A stretch of DNA of 64,000 nucleotides. Origin: Murinocardiopsis flavida. Lineage in GTDB: Bacteria; Actinomycetota; Actinomycetes; Streptosporangiales; Streptosporangiaceae. The translations under genes and the position numbers were made by a program. The stretch lies in NCBI RefSeq assembly GCF_003014485.1, contig NZ_PYGA01000033.1:1-64000 (forward strand), given 5' to 3'. Every line of letters begins with the position of its first letter. The stretch's first letter is position 1. The notes under the pieces are model-generated. The model was not told the DNA's origin. It worked only from the letters and a program-made list of their open reading frames with translations, and did no database searches. Shown here in pieces: positions 7,839-16,291 of this stretch.

Positions 7839-8198
7839 ATGGCATGGGGAGCAGTGGAGCAGATCGTCGTCGACGCCGCCGATCCGGCCGCCTTGGCGCG
7901 ATTCTGGGCGGTGCTGCTCGGCGGTGAACCCGTCGACCGGGACGACGGCTGGTCCGTCATCGGCGGCGGCCCCGGACGCCCGCGCGTGTCCTTCCAACCG
8001 GTCCCCGAGCCGAAGGCGCGCAAGAACCGGCTGCACCTCGACATCGCCGCGGCCGACATCCCCGCCGCGACCGCGGCACTGGTGACAGCGGGCGCGATCG
8101 CGGTCGGCGCGCAGGTCACCGACGAGCAGGGCACGTTCCAGGTGCTGCGCGACCCTGAGGGAAACGAGTTCTGCCTCGCCTGGCCGCCCAAGCCCTGA
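7839..8198 (+). CDS. VOC (glyoxalase-like) family protein
   Basis: A 119-residue single-unit vicinal-oxygen-chelate protein (Glyoxalase_6 type). Family marks are VDAADPAALARFWAVLLGG at the start, NRLHLDI in the middle, and the closing LRDPEGNEFCLAWPP. Such proteins form dimers and may bind metal or a hydrophobic ligand; many have no known substrate. It lies 29 bp after the response regulator on the same strand, without a clear ribosome binding site of its own. It converges with the sensor kinase gene. Confidence 0.8.
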   Translation: MAWGAVEQIVVDAADPAALARFWAVLLGGEPVDRDDGWSVIGGGPGRPRVSFQPVPEPKARKNRLHLDIAAADIPAATAALVTAGAIAVGAQVTDEQGTFQVLRDPEGNEFCLAWPPKP

Positions 8199-8238
8199 GG
8201 CGGTCCCGCGGGACCGGTCGACGTGGGCGTGGGGTGCT

Positions 8239-9945
8239 TCAGGCCGGTGCGCGATGGGTGGGCAGGGGGACGCTCCAGTGGAGTTCTGTGCCGTGGTCGG
8301 GGCGGCGGCCGATGCGGAAACCGCCGCCGAGCGCCGCCGCGCGCTCCGCCATGTTGCGCAGCCCGCTGCTGCGGCCGCCGTCGGCGATCCCGACGCCGTT
8401 GTCGGTGACCTCCAGGGTGAGGCGGGCGTCGGCCTGGACGGACACGTGGACCTCGTCGGCTTCGGCGTGCCGGGCGACGTTCGACAGCGCCTCGTGCAGC
8501 ACCGCCAGCAGCTGCTCGCCCTGCTCCTCGGGGACGTCGCTGTCGAGGGGGCCGTCGAGGCGCACACCGGGGCGCCGTTGCAGCGTGCGCGTCGTCGCCT
8601 CGATCGACGCCAGGATGCGCGACCGCAGGGACGGCGCGTGGGCGTTCGGCGGGTGCTGGAGCGCGAAGACGGTGGAGCGGATCTCCCTGATGGTGACGTC
8701 GAGGTCGTCGATGGTCCGCTGGATGCGCTCGCCCGCCTCCGGGTCGGCGACCATCCGGCGGGCGCTCATCAGCGTCATCGCCGACGCGAACAGCCGCTGG
8801 ATGACGATGTCGTGCAGGTCCTTCGCGATGCGGTCGCGGTCCTCCAGCACCACCAGCCGCTCGGCGTCGCTGCGCGCCTCCGCGAGTTCCAGCGCGACGG
8901 CGGCCTGCCCGGCGAACGCGTCGAGCATCCGCTTGGTGACGTCGGTGAAAGGGGCCGCGGCGCCGATCTTGCCGAGGACGAGTACGCCGCGGCTCTGGTT
9001 GGGCGTGCCCAGCAGGACGAGCAGGCCGGGCCGGAACTCGTGGCCGGTCAGCATCGGGCAGTCCGCGTGGCGCAGGTCGGGCACGATGCCGCCCTTCCCC
9101 AGGCGGTACACCTGGCCGCACGGGGAGTCGGCCATGCGCATGCAGGCGCCGACGAAGACCTGGGCGCCCTCGCCGTCGGCGATCTCGGCGGTGAGTTCGC
9201 TGTCGGCCGCGTCGGGGAGCAGCAGCACGGCGAGGTCGGCGCCCGCCATCTGGCGGGCCTGCTGGACGAGGTAGCCGAGGACGTCCTCGGCGGCCTCGCC
9301 CGACAGCAGCCGGGTGCTGATCTCTGTTGAGCTGGTGAGGTAGCGCTCACGCTGCCGGGAGTCCTCGTACATCCTGGCGTTCTCGATCGCGACGCCGGCG
9401 GCGGTGGCGAGCGCGGTGACGACGGCCTCGTCGTCGGCGTCGAACTCCCCGCCGCCGTTCTTGTCGGCGAGGTACAGGTTGCCGAACACCTCGTCACGCA
9501 CCTGGATGGGCACGCCGAGGAAGCTGGTCATGGCCGGGTGGCCCGGGGGGAAGCCGCTGAAGTCGGCATGCCGGCGCATGTCGCCGATGCGCAGCGGGCG
9601 GCGCTCCCGCGTGGGGTAGCCGAGCACGCCCTCGCCGTGCGGGAACCGGGGGATCCGCAGCGCCTCGCCCGCGGGCACGCCCACGGGGATGAACTCGGTG
9701 AACGTGCCACTGCCGTCGACGACGCCGAGCCCCGCGTATTCGGCGTCGACGAGGTGCGCCGCCGCCTCGGTGATGCGGCGCAGCACGGTTCCGAGCTCCA
9801 GGTCGCTGCCGATGGAGAGGACGGCCTCCAGCAGGGAGTGGACCCGGTCGCGGGTCGAGAGCGCGTCCTCCAGCCGGCTGCGCAGCTCGTCCAGCCGCAC
9901 CTGCGGCACCGTCGGGGGGTCGAGTGGTTCCACTGGCCTGTGCAT
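8239..9945 (-). CDS. GAF-domain sensor histidine kinase, DevS/DosT-like
   Basis: 568 residues: a GAF domain (about 40-200), a second GAF (about 220-365), a HisKA_3 dimerisation helix with phosphoacceptor DRIAKDLHDIVIQRLF (about 375-390), and an HATPase_c domain with NGVGIAD and GLRNMAERA. The first GAF has GHPAMTSFLGVPIQVRDEVF (His136 in the first part), closely like the haem-binding GAF of DevS/DosT, whose proximal His falls in this region. That suggests haem-based sensing of O2, NO or CO. Start ATG 9945 follows GGAGGTGG; a much longer open frame upstream overlaps tenA in antisense and is not real. Partner: the regulator at 7144. Confidence 0.88.
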   Translation of the reverse strand: MHRPVEPLDPPTVPQVRLDELRSRLEDALSTRDRVHSLLEAVLSIGSDLELGTVLRRITEAAAHLVDAEYAGLGVVDGSGTFTEFIPVGVPAGEALRIPRFPHGEGVLGYPTRERRPLRIGDMRRHADFSGFPPGHPAMTSFLGVPIQVRDEVFGNLYLADKNGGGEFDADDEAVVTALATAAGVAIENARMYEDSRQRERYLTSSTEISTRLLSGEAAEDVLGYLVQQARQMAGADLAVLLLPDAADSELTAEIADGEGAQVFVGACMRMADSPCGQVYRLGKGGIVPDLRHADCPMLTGHEFRPGLLVLLGTPNQSRGVLVLGKIGAAAPFTDVTKRMLDAFAGQAAVALELAEARSDAERLVVLEDRDRIAKDLHDIVIQRLFASAMTLMSARRMVADPEAGERIQRTIDDLDVTIREIRSTVFALQHPPNAHAPSLRSRILASIEATTRTLQRRPGVRLDGPLDSDVPEEQGEQLLAVLHEALSNVARHAEADEVHVSVQADARLTLEVTDNGVGIADGGRSSGLRNMAERAAALGGGFRIGRRPDHGTELHWSVPLPTHRAPA

Positions 9946-10100
9946 GGACGCCACCTCCGATGTCAACCGTAGTGCGCGCGCGGCGGAAATGCGGGCGAAA
10001 CGGAGGTTCTCGTGCGGTGCGGCGCCCGGATCGGTCCGGGGGCGGCCGCGGGCGCCGTCGGGGTCGGCGGCGCCCGCGGCCGGGCGGCGGGTGCCGCGCC

Positions 10101-10799
10101 TCAGCCGTCCGGCGCGGTCCAGGTCTCCAGCGACCACGCCATCTGCCAGAACCGGATCTCGTGGTGGCAGCTGTCCTCGAACGCCCGCGCCATGCGCGCC
10201 CGCTCCCCGGCCCCGGCGTCCTCGGCGAGGGAGTCGAGGAGGCCGCGGAGCTTGTGGGTGACGCCCTGGGTGTCGCGGGTGGCGTAGAACTCCCACCAGC
10301 CGAGCAGGGGGTGGTCGGCGGGCGGCCGCTCCTCGGTCACGAAGCGGTCGGCCGCCCAGGTGTAGGTCCACGGGCAGGGGAGCAGGGCGGCGAGCAGCAC
10401 GCCGAGGCTGTCGCGCCCGGCCGCCATCATGTGGTCGATGTACGCCTGGGCGGTCGGCGCGAGCCGGTCGACCTGGGCGTCCTCGTAGGAGGTGCCGGCG
10501 TAGTCGCACAGCACGTGGTGCGGGTGGGTCTCGTCGTCCAGGATGAACGCCGCGCTGTCGTGGAAGTGCCGCATCCACCGCCGGTCGGGCGACATCGCCA
10601 TGCCCAGGCCGTAGCAGCGGATGTAGGCGCTCAGGTACTGGTGGTCCTGGCCGACGTAGTGCAGCACCTTCTCCTTCGCGAGGGTGCCGTCGCGCATCCC
10701 CGCGAGGAAGGGGTGCTCGTAGAAGGCGTCGAACAGGCCGGCGTTGGCCCGCCCCAGCTCGGCCGTGAATCCGGTGTCCGTGGTGGCGGCAGCAGTCAT
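10101..10799 (-). CDS. tenA: TenA family aminopyrimidine aminohydrolase (thiaminase II)
   Basis: 232 residues of the TenA/PqqC-like helical fold. TenA hydrolyses aminopyrimidine breakdown products of thiamine so that the pyrimidine can be salvaged. The catalytic Cys lies in ALLPCPWTYTW, and the C-terminal acidic residue in HHEIRFWQMAW. Other family marks are YVGQDHQYLSAYIR and the GLG-MAMSP segment. A TPP riboswitch sits directly upstream, which supports thiamine salvage strongly. ATG 10799 or GTG 10805 may be used; both lie behind GGAGG, which is part of the riboswitch 3' end. Confidence 0.92.
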   Translation of the reverse strand: MTAAATTDTGFTAELGRANAGLFDAFYEHPFLAGMRDGTLAKEKVLHYVGQDHQYLSAYIRCYGLGMAMSPDRRWMRHFHDSAAFILDDETHPHHVLCDYAGTSYEDAQVDRLAPTAQAYIDHMMAAGRDSLGVLLAALLPCPWTYTWAADRFVTEERPPADHPLLGWWEFYATRDTQGVTHKLRGLLDSLAEDAGAGERARMARAFEDSCHHEIRFWQMAWSLETWTAPDG

Positions 10800-10811
10800 C
10801 TCCACCGTTCC

Positions 10812-10935
10812 TCCGCTCGTGCAAACGAGATCAGGTTCGACGGGTCCGGGCGGTTCCGGCTCGGCATCCGGGCCGCGTCGAGGACGCTGCCGGATGCGGG
10901 CCTCCCCCGCTCATCTCAGTCCCGGGCCGGACTCG
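10812..10935 (-). promoter_or_regulatory. TPP riboswitch (THI element)
   Basis: On the minus strand the THI-box halves are present: CTGAGA (10914-10919), then ACCCGTCGAACCTGATCT and the GAGCGGAGGAA end (10826-10845 and just below). The final GCGGAGGAA doubles as the Shine-Dalgarno of tenA, so ligand binding would hide the ribosome binding site (translational control). Outer boundaries are approximate. Confidence 0.88.
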
Positions 10936-11050
10936 GGCCGGTGTGGGACACCCCGCGTGGTTACGGGCGCCACTGTACAGAGCGGTCCTCCGGGCGGGAA
11001 CGGCCAGGGTGCCCCGTTCCGGCGACCCGCGCCGGGGCCGCCGCGGCGCC

Positions 11051-12325
11051 TCAGTCGTCGCCGGTGCCCTCGCCGAGGCCGTTGACGCAGGCGTCGGAGG
11101 TGGCGTCGCGGCCCTCGATCTCGTCGGGGTCGGCCTGGCCGCGCTTGCCGCCGGTCTCGCGCTCCGGCGGCTCGGCCGGATACGACGGCGTCGCCGAGGG
11201 CCCGCCCTTGCCCGAGGGGGACGCCGACGGCTCGGGGCGGCCCGTCTGGAGCTGCGCGTCGTCCAGCGGCCGGTCGTTGTTGATGGCGTGGAAGAGCCGG
11301 TCGGCCTTTTCCTCGTTCCACACGACCCGGTTGGGGTCGAACGGGGCCTGCTCCCAGGGGACGGTGTAGAAGGTGATGTCCTTGACGTCGGTGTCGCCGA
11401 GTGTGCTGCCGAGCGACAGCATGGTGTCGAGTGTCAGGTCGTCGTCGGTGGACGTGTGCTTGGAGACGGCTTCGAGCAGGCCGGTCAGCTTCGCGGGGTC
11501 GGTGAGGACGTCGCTGCTGGTCGCCTTGGTCGCGAGTTCGGACAGGAAGATCTGCTGGCGGTCGATGCGCCCGATGTCGCCGCCGTCGCCGATCTCGTAG
11601 CGGGCGCGGACGAACGCCAGCGACTCCCTGCCGTCGAGGGTCTGCCGGCCGGCGTCGAGGTCGAGGTGCGAGCGCTCGTCCTTCATGGGTTCGGGGATGC
11701 ACATGCGTACGCCGCCGACGGCGTCGACCATGTCGCGGAAGCCCACGAAGCTGAGGTGGACGAAGTGGTCGACGCGGATGTCGGTGAGCGACTCCACGGC
11801 CTTGACCGCGCACGGCGGGCCGCCGTGGAACAGGGCGGCGTTGATCATCCCGTAGTAGCCGGGGGTGCCCTCGGTCTTGCCGTAGGGCGTGCATTCGGGC
11901 AGCTCGACCACTGAGTCGCGCGGGAAGTTCACCATGGTCACCCCCTTGTCGGGGGAGATGTGCGCGAGCATCAGCGAGTCGGAGCGCTCGCCGACGAAGT
12001 CCTTGCCGCCGTACTCGGCGTTGTCGCCGGTGCGGACGTCGGAGCCGATGAAGAGGATGTTGAGGTCGTCGCCGATCTTGGGCGGCCGCTCCATCTCGGG
12101 CAGTGCCGAGCCGAGGTCGTGCTGCACCATGTCGCCGCGCAACGAGCGGTAGTACCCGTAGGCCGTGCCCGCCGCGGCGATCAGCGCGACGGCGACGACG
12201 GCCGCGGTCCAGGCGAGCGGGCGGCGCCAGCGGCCGCGCCGGGCGGGGGGAGGGGACGCCGGGGCGCCCTCGTCCGGCGCGGCCTCGTGCGGCTCGTTCT
12301 CGTTCGGTGCGGCGGCATCGGACAT
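11051..12325 (-). CDS. LytR-CpsA-Psr (LCP) family cell-wall glycopolymer ligase
   Basis: 424 residues. A proline- and acid-rich cytoplasmic tail (1-30) is followed by one transmembrane helix (about 35-57) and an extracellular LCP domain: LNILFIGSDVR, RSDSLMLAHI, MVNFPRDSVV, IRVDHFVHLSFVGF, and FVRARYEIGDGGDIGRIDRQQ. The arginines and aspartates that bind the polyprenyl pyrophosphate are in these motifs. LCP enzymes attach teichoic acid, capsule or arabinogalactan to peptidoglycan. The C-terminal 70 residues are a disordered Pro/Ser/Glu-rich tail. ATG 12325 is chosen because the TM helix then lies at the usual distance; a longer upstream reading has no family similarity. Not in an operon. Confidence 0.9.
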   Translation of the reverse strand: MSDAAAPNENEPHEAAPDEGAPASPPPARRGRWRRPLAWTAAVVAVALIAAAGTAYGYYRSLRGDMVQHDLGSALPEMERPPKIGDDLNILFIGSDVRTGDNAEYGGKDFVGERSDSLMLAHISPDKGVTMVNFPRDSVVELPECTPYGKTEGTPGYYGMINAALFHGGPPCAVKAVESLTDIRVDHFVHLSFVGFRDMVDAVGGVRMCIPEPMKDERSHLDLDAGRQTLDGRESLAFVRARYEIGDGGDIGRIDRQQIFLSELATKATSSDVLTDPAKLTGLLEAVSKHTSTDDDLTLDTMLSLGSTLGDTDVKDITFYTVPWEQAPFDPNRVVWNEEKADRLFHAINNDRPLDDAQLQTGRPEPSASPSGKGGPSATPSYPAEPPERETGGKRGQADPDEIEGRDATSDACVNGLGEGTGDD

Positions 12326-12767
12326 GAGGGGACGCCTCTTCTCGACGGGTGCCAGGGTCGACGGGACAGAGGGGGAGACGCGGCCGGTGCGGCCGCGCGG
12401 CTCCGGACTCGGCGCCAAGGCACTTCCACGTGCCCATACGACGCGCGGCGGGGGTGCGGGTTGTCCTGTCCGCTGCGATCCTAACGAGCACGACGGCGGA
12501 ATCGCGCACTCGCGGCGCCGGATTTGCACGATCGTTCCGCCTAAGGATACCGGTGGGGCATGTTTCGTTCGCGTGAAGTTCCCGCCGGGGCACGGTTGGG
12601 CGTGCGCAGCGATACGCCGCCGGCGCCCGGCTCCTTGCCCCGCGGGGCGGGGGGTGATGGTGTCGTCCCGATGCGCGGGAGCGCTAAAGTCACACTGAAT
12701 TCGTAGGAAATCGGGGCGGCGGCGCCGGCCCGGGGCGGATGTCCACCGAGGAGAGGAGCGCACGACG
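12326..12767. other. Intergenic region with a CelR-like half operator
   Basis: Divergent upstream region of the LCP gene and the sugar ABC operon. GGGAGCGCTAAA at 12677-12688 matches 9 of 12 bases of the GGGAGCGCTCCC operator found at 16007. TAAAGT within it could be a -10 box. I see no gene. Confidence 0.45.
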
Positions 12768-14033
12768 ATGGCGAGACGAGGGGTGCCCCCATGGTCGCGG
12801 CGCCGGTTCCTCCAGGCGTCGGGCATCGGTGCGGCGGCCCTGGTCGCGGCGGCCTGCGGCGGCAACACCGGCCGCGGCGGCGGCGCCGCCGGAACGCTCA
12901 CCCAGTGGTACCACCAGTACGGCGAGGACGGCGTGGAGGAGGCCGTGAAGCGCTACGCCGCCGCCTACGACAAGGCCGAGGTCAGCGTCCAGTGGACGCC
13001 CGGCAACTACGACACCAAGCTGCTCTCGGCCCTCCAGGGCAGCGCGCCGCCCGACGTGTTCGAGTACCAGACGAAGGCCGACCTCGTGCGCGCCGGGCAG
13101 CTCGAACCCCTCGACGACATCATCAAGGACGTCAAGGACGACTTCTCCGCGGCGTCGCTCGCCTCGCACACCTTCGAGGGGTCCGTCTACGGCATTCCAC
13201 AGGCTGTGGACACCCAGGTGCTCGTGTACCGCAAGAGCCTGCTCGACGACGCCGGTCTCGAACCGCCGAAGACCTTCGAGGCCCTCGTCGACGCGGCCGA
13301 GGCCCTGACCAAGGGCGACCGCAAGGGGCTGTTCCTCGGCAACAACGGCGGCGCCGACGTCCTCGGCCCGGTCCCGCTGTTCTCCGCCGGCCTGGGCTAC
13401 GTCACCGACGACCACAAGGTCGGCTTCGACGACCCGGCGGCGGCCAAGGCGTTCGGCGGCCTGCACACGCTCTTCGAGAGCGACGCGCTGCTGCTCGGCG
13501 CGCCCACCGACTGGTCGGACCCCTCCGCGCTGCTCCAGGAGCTCACCGCCATGCAGTGGACAGGGCTCTGGGCGCTGCCGCAGATCGAGGCGGAGTTCGG
13601 CGACGACTTCGGCGTGCTGCCGTGGCCCAAGCTCACCGACGACGGCGCCGCGTCGGTCCCCGTCGGCGCGTTCGGCGCCATGGTCTACGCCAAGGGGGAG
13701 CAGGCCGACGCAGCCCGCGACTTCGTCAAGTGGCTGTGGATCGACAAGACCGACTACCAGGAGGACTTCAACCTGGGCTACGGCTTCCACATCCCGCCGC
13801 GCACGACGATCGCCGCCAAGGCCGACAAGCTCTCGTCCGGCCCGGCGGCCGACGTCGTGGGCTTTGTCGAGGAACTGGGCCGCCCGAGTACCCCGCCGGA
13901 GTGGACCCCCGCCATGGACAGCGCCTACAAGGACGCGCTGTCCAACATCATCAAGAGCGGGAAGAAGCCCGAGACCGAGCTGAAGACCGCGGCGGAGACC
14001 GTGCAGCGCGAGCTCGACAAGCTGTTCGGCTAG
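12768..14033 (+). CDS. ABC transporter sugar-binding lipoprotein (family 1)
   Basis: 421 residues. The N-terminus PWSRRRFLQASGIGAAALV is a twin-arginine signal followed by a lipobox (VAAACGG), so the protein is exported folded and lipid-anchored. The mature part fits extracellular solute-binding family 1: LTQWYHQYGEDGVEEAVKRY, APPDVFEYQTKADLV, and a C-terminal LSNIIKSGK helix. It delivers a sugar or oligosaccharide to the two permeases that follow. Start ATG lies behind GAGGAGAGGAG. The nearby GH16 glucanase suggests a beta-glucan fragment, but the ligand is not readable. Confidence 0.9.
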   Translation: MARRGVPPWSRRRFLQASGIGAAALVAAACGGNTGRGGGAAGTLTQWYHQYGEDGVEEAVKRYAAAYDKAEVSVQWTPGNYDTKLLSALQGSAPPDVFEYQTKADLVRAGQLEPLDDIIKDVKDDFSAASLASHTFEGSVYGIPQAVDTQVLVYRKSLLDDAGLEPPKTFEALVDAAEALTKGDRKGLFLGNNGGADVLGPVPLFSAGLGYVTDDHKVGFDDPAAAKAFGGLHTLFESDALLLGAPTDWSDPSALLQELTAMQWTGLWALPQIEAEFGDDFGVLPWPKLTDDGAASVPVGAFGAMVYAKGEQADAARDFVKWLWIDKTDYQEDFNLGYGFHIPPRTTIAAKADKLSSGPAADVVGFVEELGRPSTPPEWTPAMDSAYKDALSNIIKSGKKPETELKTAAETVQRELDKLFG

Positions 14034-14035
14034 CG

Positions 14036-14989
14036 GTGGCGGCGGAACGGGACCCGGCTGCGCGGCCGACGGCGCTCCGCCGGATCGGCATGCTCCTCGA
14101 CCGCCCCGCGTGGGCGTTCTGGCTGTTCGCGGGGCCGTTCGTCATCGGGCTGGGCGTGTTCAGCTACATCCCCATCCTGTGGAGCGTCTACCTCAGCTTC
14201 TTCGAGGCCAGGAACACGGTCGCGCCGACCGAGTTCGTCGGGTTGCGCAACTACGCGCAGATGCTGACCTCGCCGGCGTTCCTCGACAGCCTGCTCACGT
14301 TCACCCTGTTCGCGCTGTTCATCGTGCCGACGACGTTCGCCTGCTCGCTGGCACTGGCGCTGCTGGTGAACCAGGCCCGCTGGGCGCAGCCGCTGCTGCG
14401 CTCGGTGTACTTCCTGCCGGCGGCGTGCTCCTACGTGGTGGCCGCGCTCATCTGGAAGCTGTCCATCTTCAACGGGGTCCGGTTCGGCCTGGCGAACACC
14501 GTGCTCGGCTGGTTCGGCGGCGACACCGTCGCCTGGCTGTCGGTCACCGACCCGCCCTGGTACTGGCTGGTGCTGGTCACGCTGCGGCTCTGGCTCCAGG
14601 TGGGCTTCTACATGCTGATCTTCCTCGCCGGGCTCCAGCGGATCCCCAAGGTCCTCTACGAGGCGGCCTACGTCGACGGCGCGCGGAAGGGCTGGACGAC
14701 GCTGCGCCACATCACGCTGCCGCAGCTGCGCACCACCTCCGCCGCTGTGCTGCTGCTCAACCTGGTGGCCGCCTACCAGGCGTTCGACGAGTTCTACAAC
14801 GTCCTCGGCAGCGACGGCGCCTACCCGCCCTACGCCCGCCCGCCCCTGGTGTTCCTGTATTACACGGCGCTGGGCTCCGGGCAGGACTTCGGCCGCGGCA
14901 CCGCGGGCGCGGTCATCCTCGCCCTGCTCATCGCGATCGTCACCCTGATCCAGGGGCGGTTGCTCGGATTCGGACGGGACCGCACGTGA
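14036..14989 (+). CDS. ABC sugar transporter permease (MalF/LacF type)
   Basis: 317 residues with six predicted membrane helices. The EAA loop EAAYVDGARKGWTTLRHITLP, which docks the ATPase, lies near residue 205-225. The GTG at 14036 starts 2 bp after the binding-protein stop. No ATPase gene is present in the window; actinomycete importers of this class usually share a distant MsiK-type ATPase. First permease of the pair. Confidence 0.9.
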   Translation: MAAERDPAARPTALRRIGMLLDRPAWAFWLFAGPFVIGLGVFSYIPILWSVYLSFFEARNTVAPTEFVGLRNYAQMLTSPAFLDSLLTFTLFALFIVPTTFACSLALALLVNQARWAQPLLRSVYFLPAACSYVVAALIWKLSIFNGVRFGLANTVLGWFGGDTVAWLSVTDPPWYWLVLVTLRLWLQVGFYMLIFLAGLQRIPKVLYEAAYVDGARKGWTTLRHITLPQLRTTSAAVLLLNLVAAYQAFDEFYNVLGSDGAYPPYARPPLVFLYYTALGSGQDFGRGTAGAVILALLIAIVTLIQGRLLGFGRDRT

Positions 14990-15903
14990 GCACCTCCGAC
15001 GCGAACCCGGCGCGGCGGGCGGCGCGCGGCACGGGCACCGCCGCGCAGCGGTCCGCCGAGCACCGGCGGCGCCGCACCCGCACCCTCGCCGCCGGCGTGG
15101 TGCTGTACATCGTGCTGGTGGCGGTCGCGGCGGTCTTCCTGCTGCCGTACTACCTCATCGCGCGCAACGGGCTCTCGACCCCTGCGGAGATCACGTCGCC
15201 CGAGTGGACCCTGTTCCCCGCTGCGCTGCAATGGGGCAACATCGCCGAGCTGTTCACCGGGGCCGGGTCGCAGATGGCGACCGGACTGCGGAACTCGGCG
15301 GTGGTGGCGGTCCTCCAGACCGGGGGCCAGCTCCTGGTGTGCTCGCTGGCGGGCTATGCGCTCGCGCGCATCCCCTACCGCCACGCCGACGCCGTGTTCT
15401 ACGCGATCGTCGCCACGCTGATGATCCCCGCCGCCGTGACGTTCGTGCCGACCTTCGTGATGGTCTCCTCACTGGGCTGGGTGAGCAGCCTGCGCGGCCT
15501 GGTCGTCCCCATGCTGTTCAGCGGGTTCACCGCGTTCCTGTTCCGGCAGTTCTTCCTGAACTTCCCGCGTGAGCTGGAGGACGCCGCCCGGGTCGACGGC
15601 CTCGGGTACTGGGGGACGTACTGGCGGGTGGTGGTGCCCAACTCGCTCCAGTTCTTCGCCGCCATCGGGCTCATCACGTTCATCGGGAGCTGGAACGCGT
15701 TCCTGTGGCCGCTGGTCATCGCGCAGGACTCCCAGGCGTGGACGGTGCAGATCGTGCTGTCGACCTATCTGACCGCGCAGACCATCGAGCTCCAGGAGCT
15801 GTTCGCCGCGGCGATGGTGTCGGTCGCGCCGCTGGTGCTGGTGTTCCTGTTCTTCCAGCGCTACATCGTCCAAGGGGTCACGGAGACCGGGATCAAGGGC
15901 TGA
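14986..15903 (+). CDS. ABC sugar transporter permease (MalG/LacG type)
   Basis: 305 residues. After a cationic N-terminal tail (about 30 residues) come six membrane helices and the EAA-type loop ELEDAARVDGLGYWGTYWRVV. The GTG start overlaps the previous stop (GTGA), giving translational coupling. Together with 12768-14989 it forms an importer that lacks its own ATPase. Confidence 0.9.
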   Translation: MSTSDANPARRAARGTGTAAQRSAEHRRRRTRTLAAGVVLYIVLVAVAAVFLLPYYLIARNGLSTPAEITSPEWTLFPAALQWGNIAELFTGAGSQMATGLRNSAVVAVLQTGGQLLVCSLAGYALARIPYRHADAVFYAIVATLMIPAAVTFVPTFVMVSSLGWVSSLRGLVVPMLFSGFTAFLFRQFFLNFPRELEDAARVDGLGYWGTYWRVVVPNSLQFFAAIGLITFIGSWNAFLWPLVIAQDSQAWTVQIVLSTYLTAQTIELQELFAAAMVSVAPLVLVFLFFQRYIVQGVTETGIKG

Positions 15904-16006
15904 GCACCCGGCGGCCCGTCGGCGCCGCCGGGCAGCGGGTGCGGGCCCCTGGCGCCGGGAGCGGCATTCCTCTGTGTGATCGCCGCTGGTCGTTCCCGTG
16001 ATCAAC

Positions 16007-16018
16007 GGGAGCGCTCCC
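16007..16018. promoter_or_regulatory. CebR/CelR-like operator
   Basis: GGGAGCGCTCCC, a perfect 12-bp palindrome. With its flanks it matches 13 of 14 bases of TGGGAGCGCTCCCA, the known operator of the LacI-family cellulase repressors CelR (Thermobifida) and CebR (Streptomyces). It lies 20 bp before the GH16 promoter. No LacI gene is in the window. Confidence 0.8.
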
Positions 16019-16037
16019 AAAAGCCGTCGAAACCCCC

Positions 16038-16066
16038 TTGTGGCAGGAACGACGATTAAGTAAAGT
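16038..16066 (+). promoter_or_regulatory. Probable promoter of the GH16 gene
   Basis: -35 TTGTGG (16038-16043), 17 bp, -10 TAAAGT (16061-16066), in a locally AT-richer patch. This implies a leader of about 220 nt before the ATG at 16292, in which I see no further element. Confidence 0.5.
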
Positions 16067-16291
16067 CCCTTTCCAATACTAAGGGTGACGATTCGTTATT
16101 TTCCGTCATCAGTGCATGCCGGGTCTCTCGCCCTCGGGCGCCGATGTCCGACCGGCAGGGTCGGCGGCGGTCGCGGACGCGGACCGGGTCATGTCCCTCC
16201 CCCCCAAGGGCATCGGCCGGACCCGTGTCACCCCGTTGCGGTCGCCCGACCGCGCGCCGGTCCGCTGCCGACGCCCGGATCGGATGCGCAC

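Noticed and set aside
9946-10824. N-terminal extension of the histidine kinase through tenA
   Set aside because: The kinase has a clear ATG with ribosome binding site at 9945; the extension is a frame-shifted reading of tenA.
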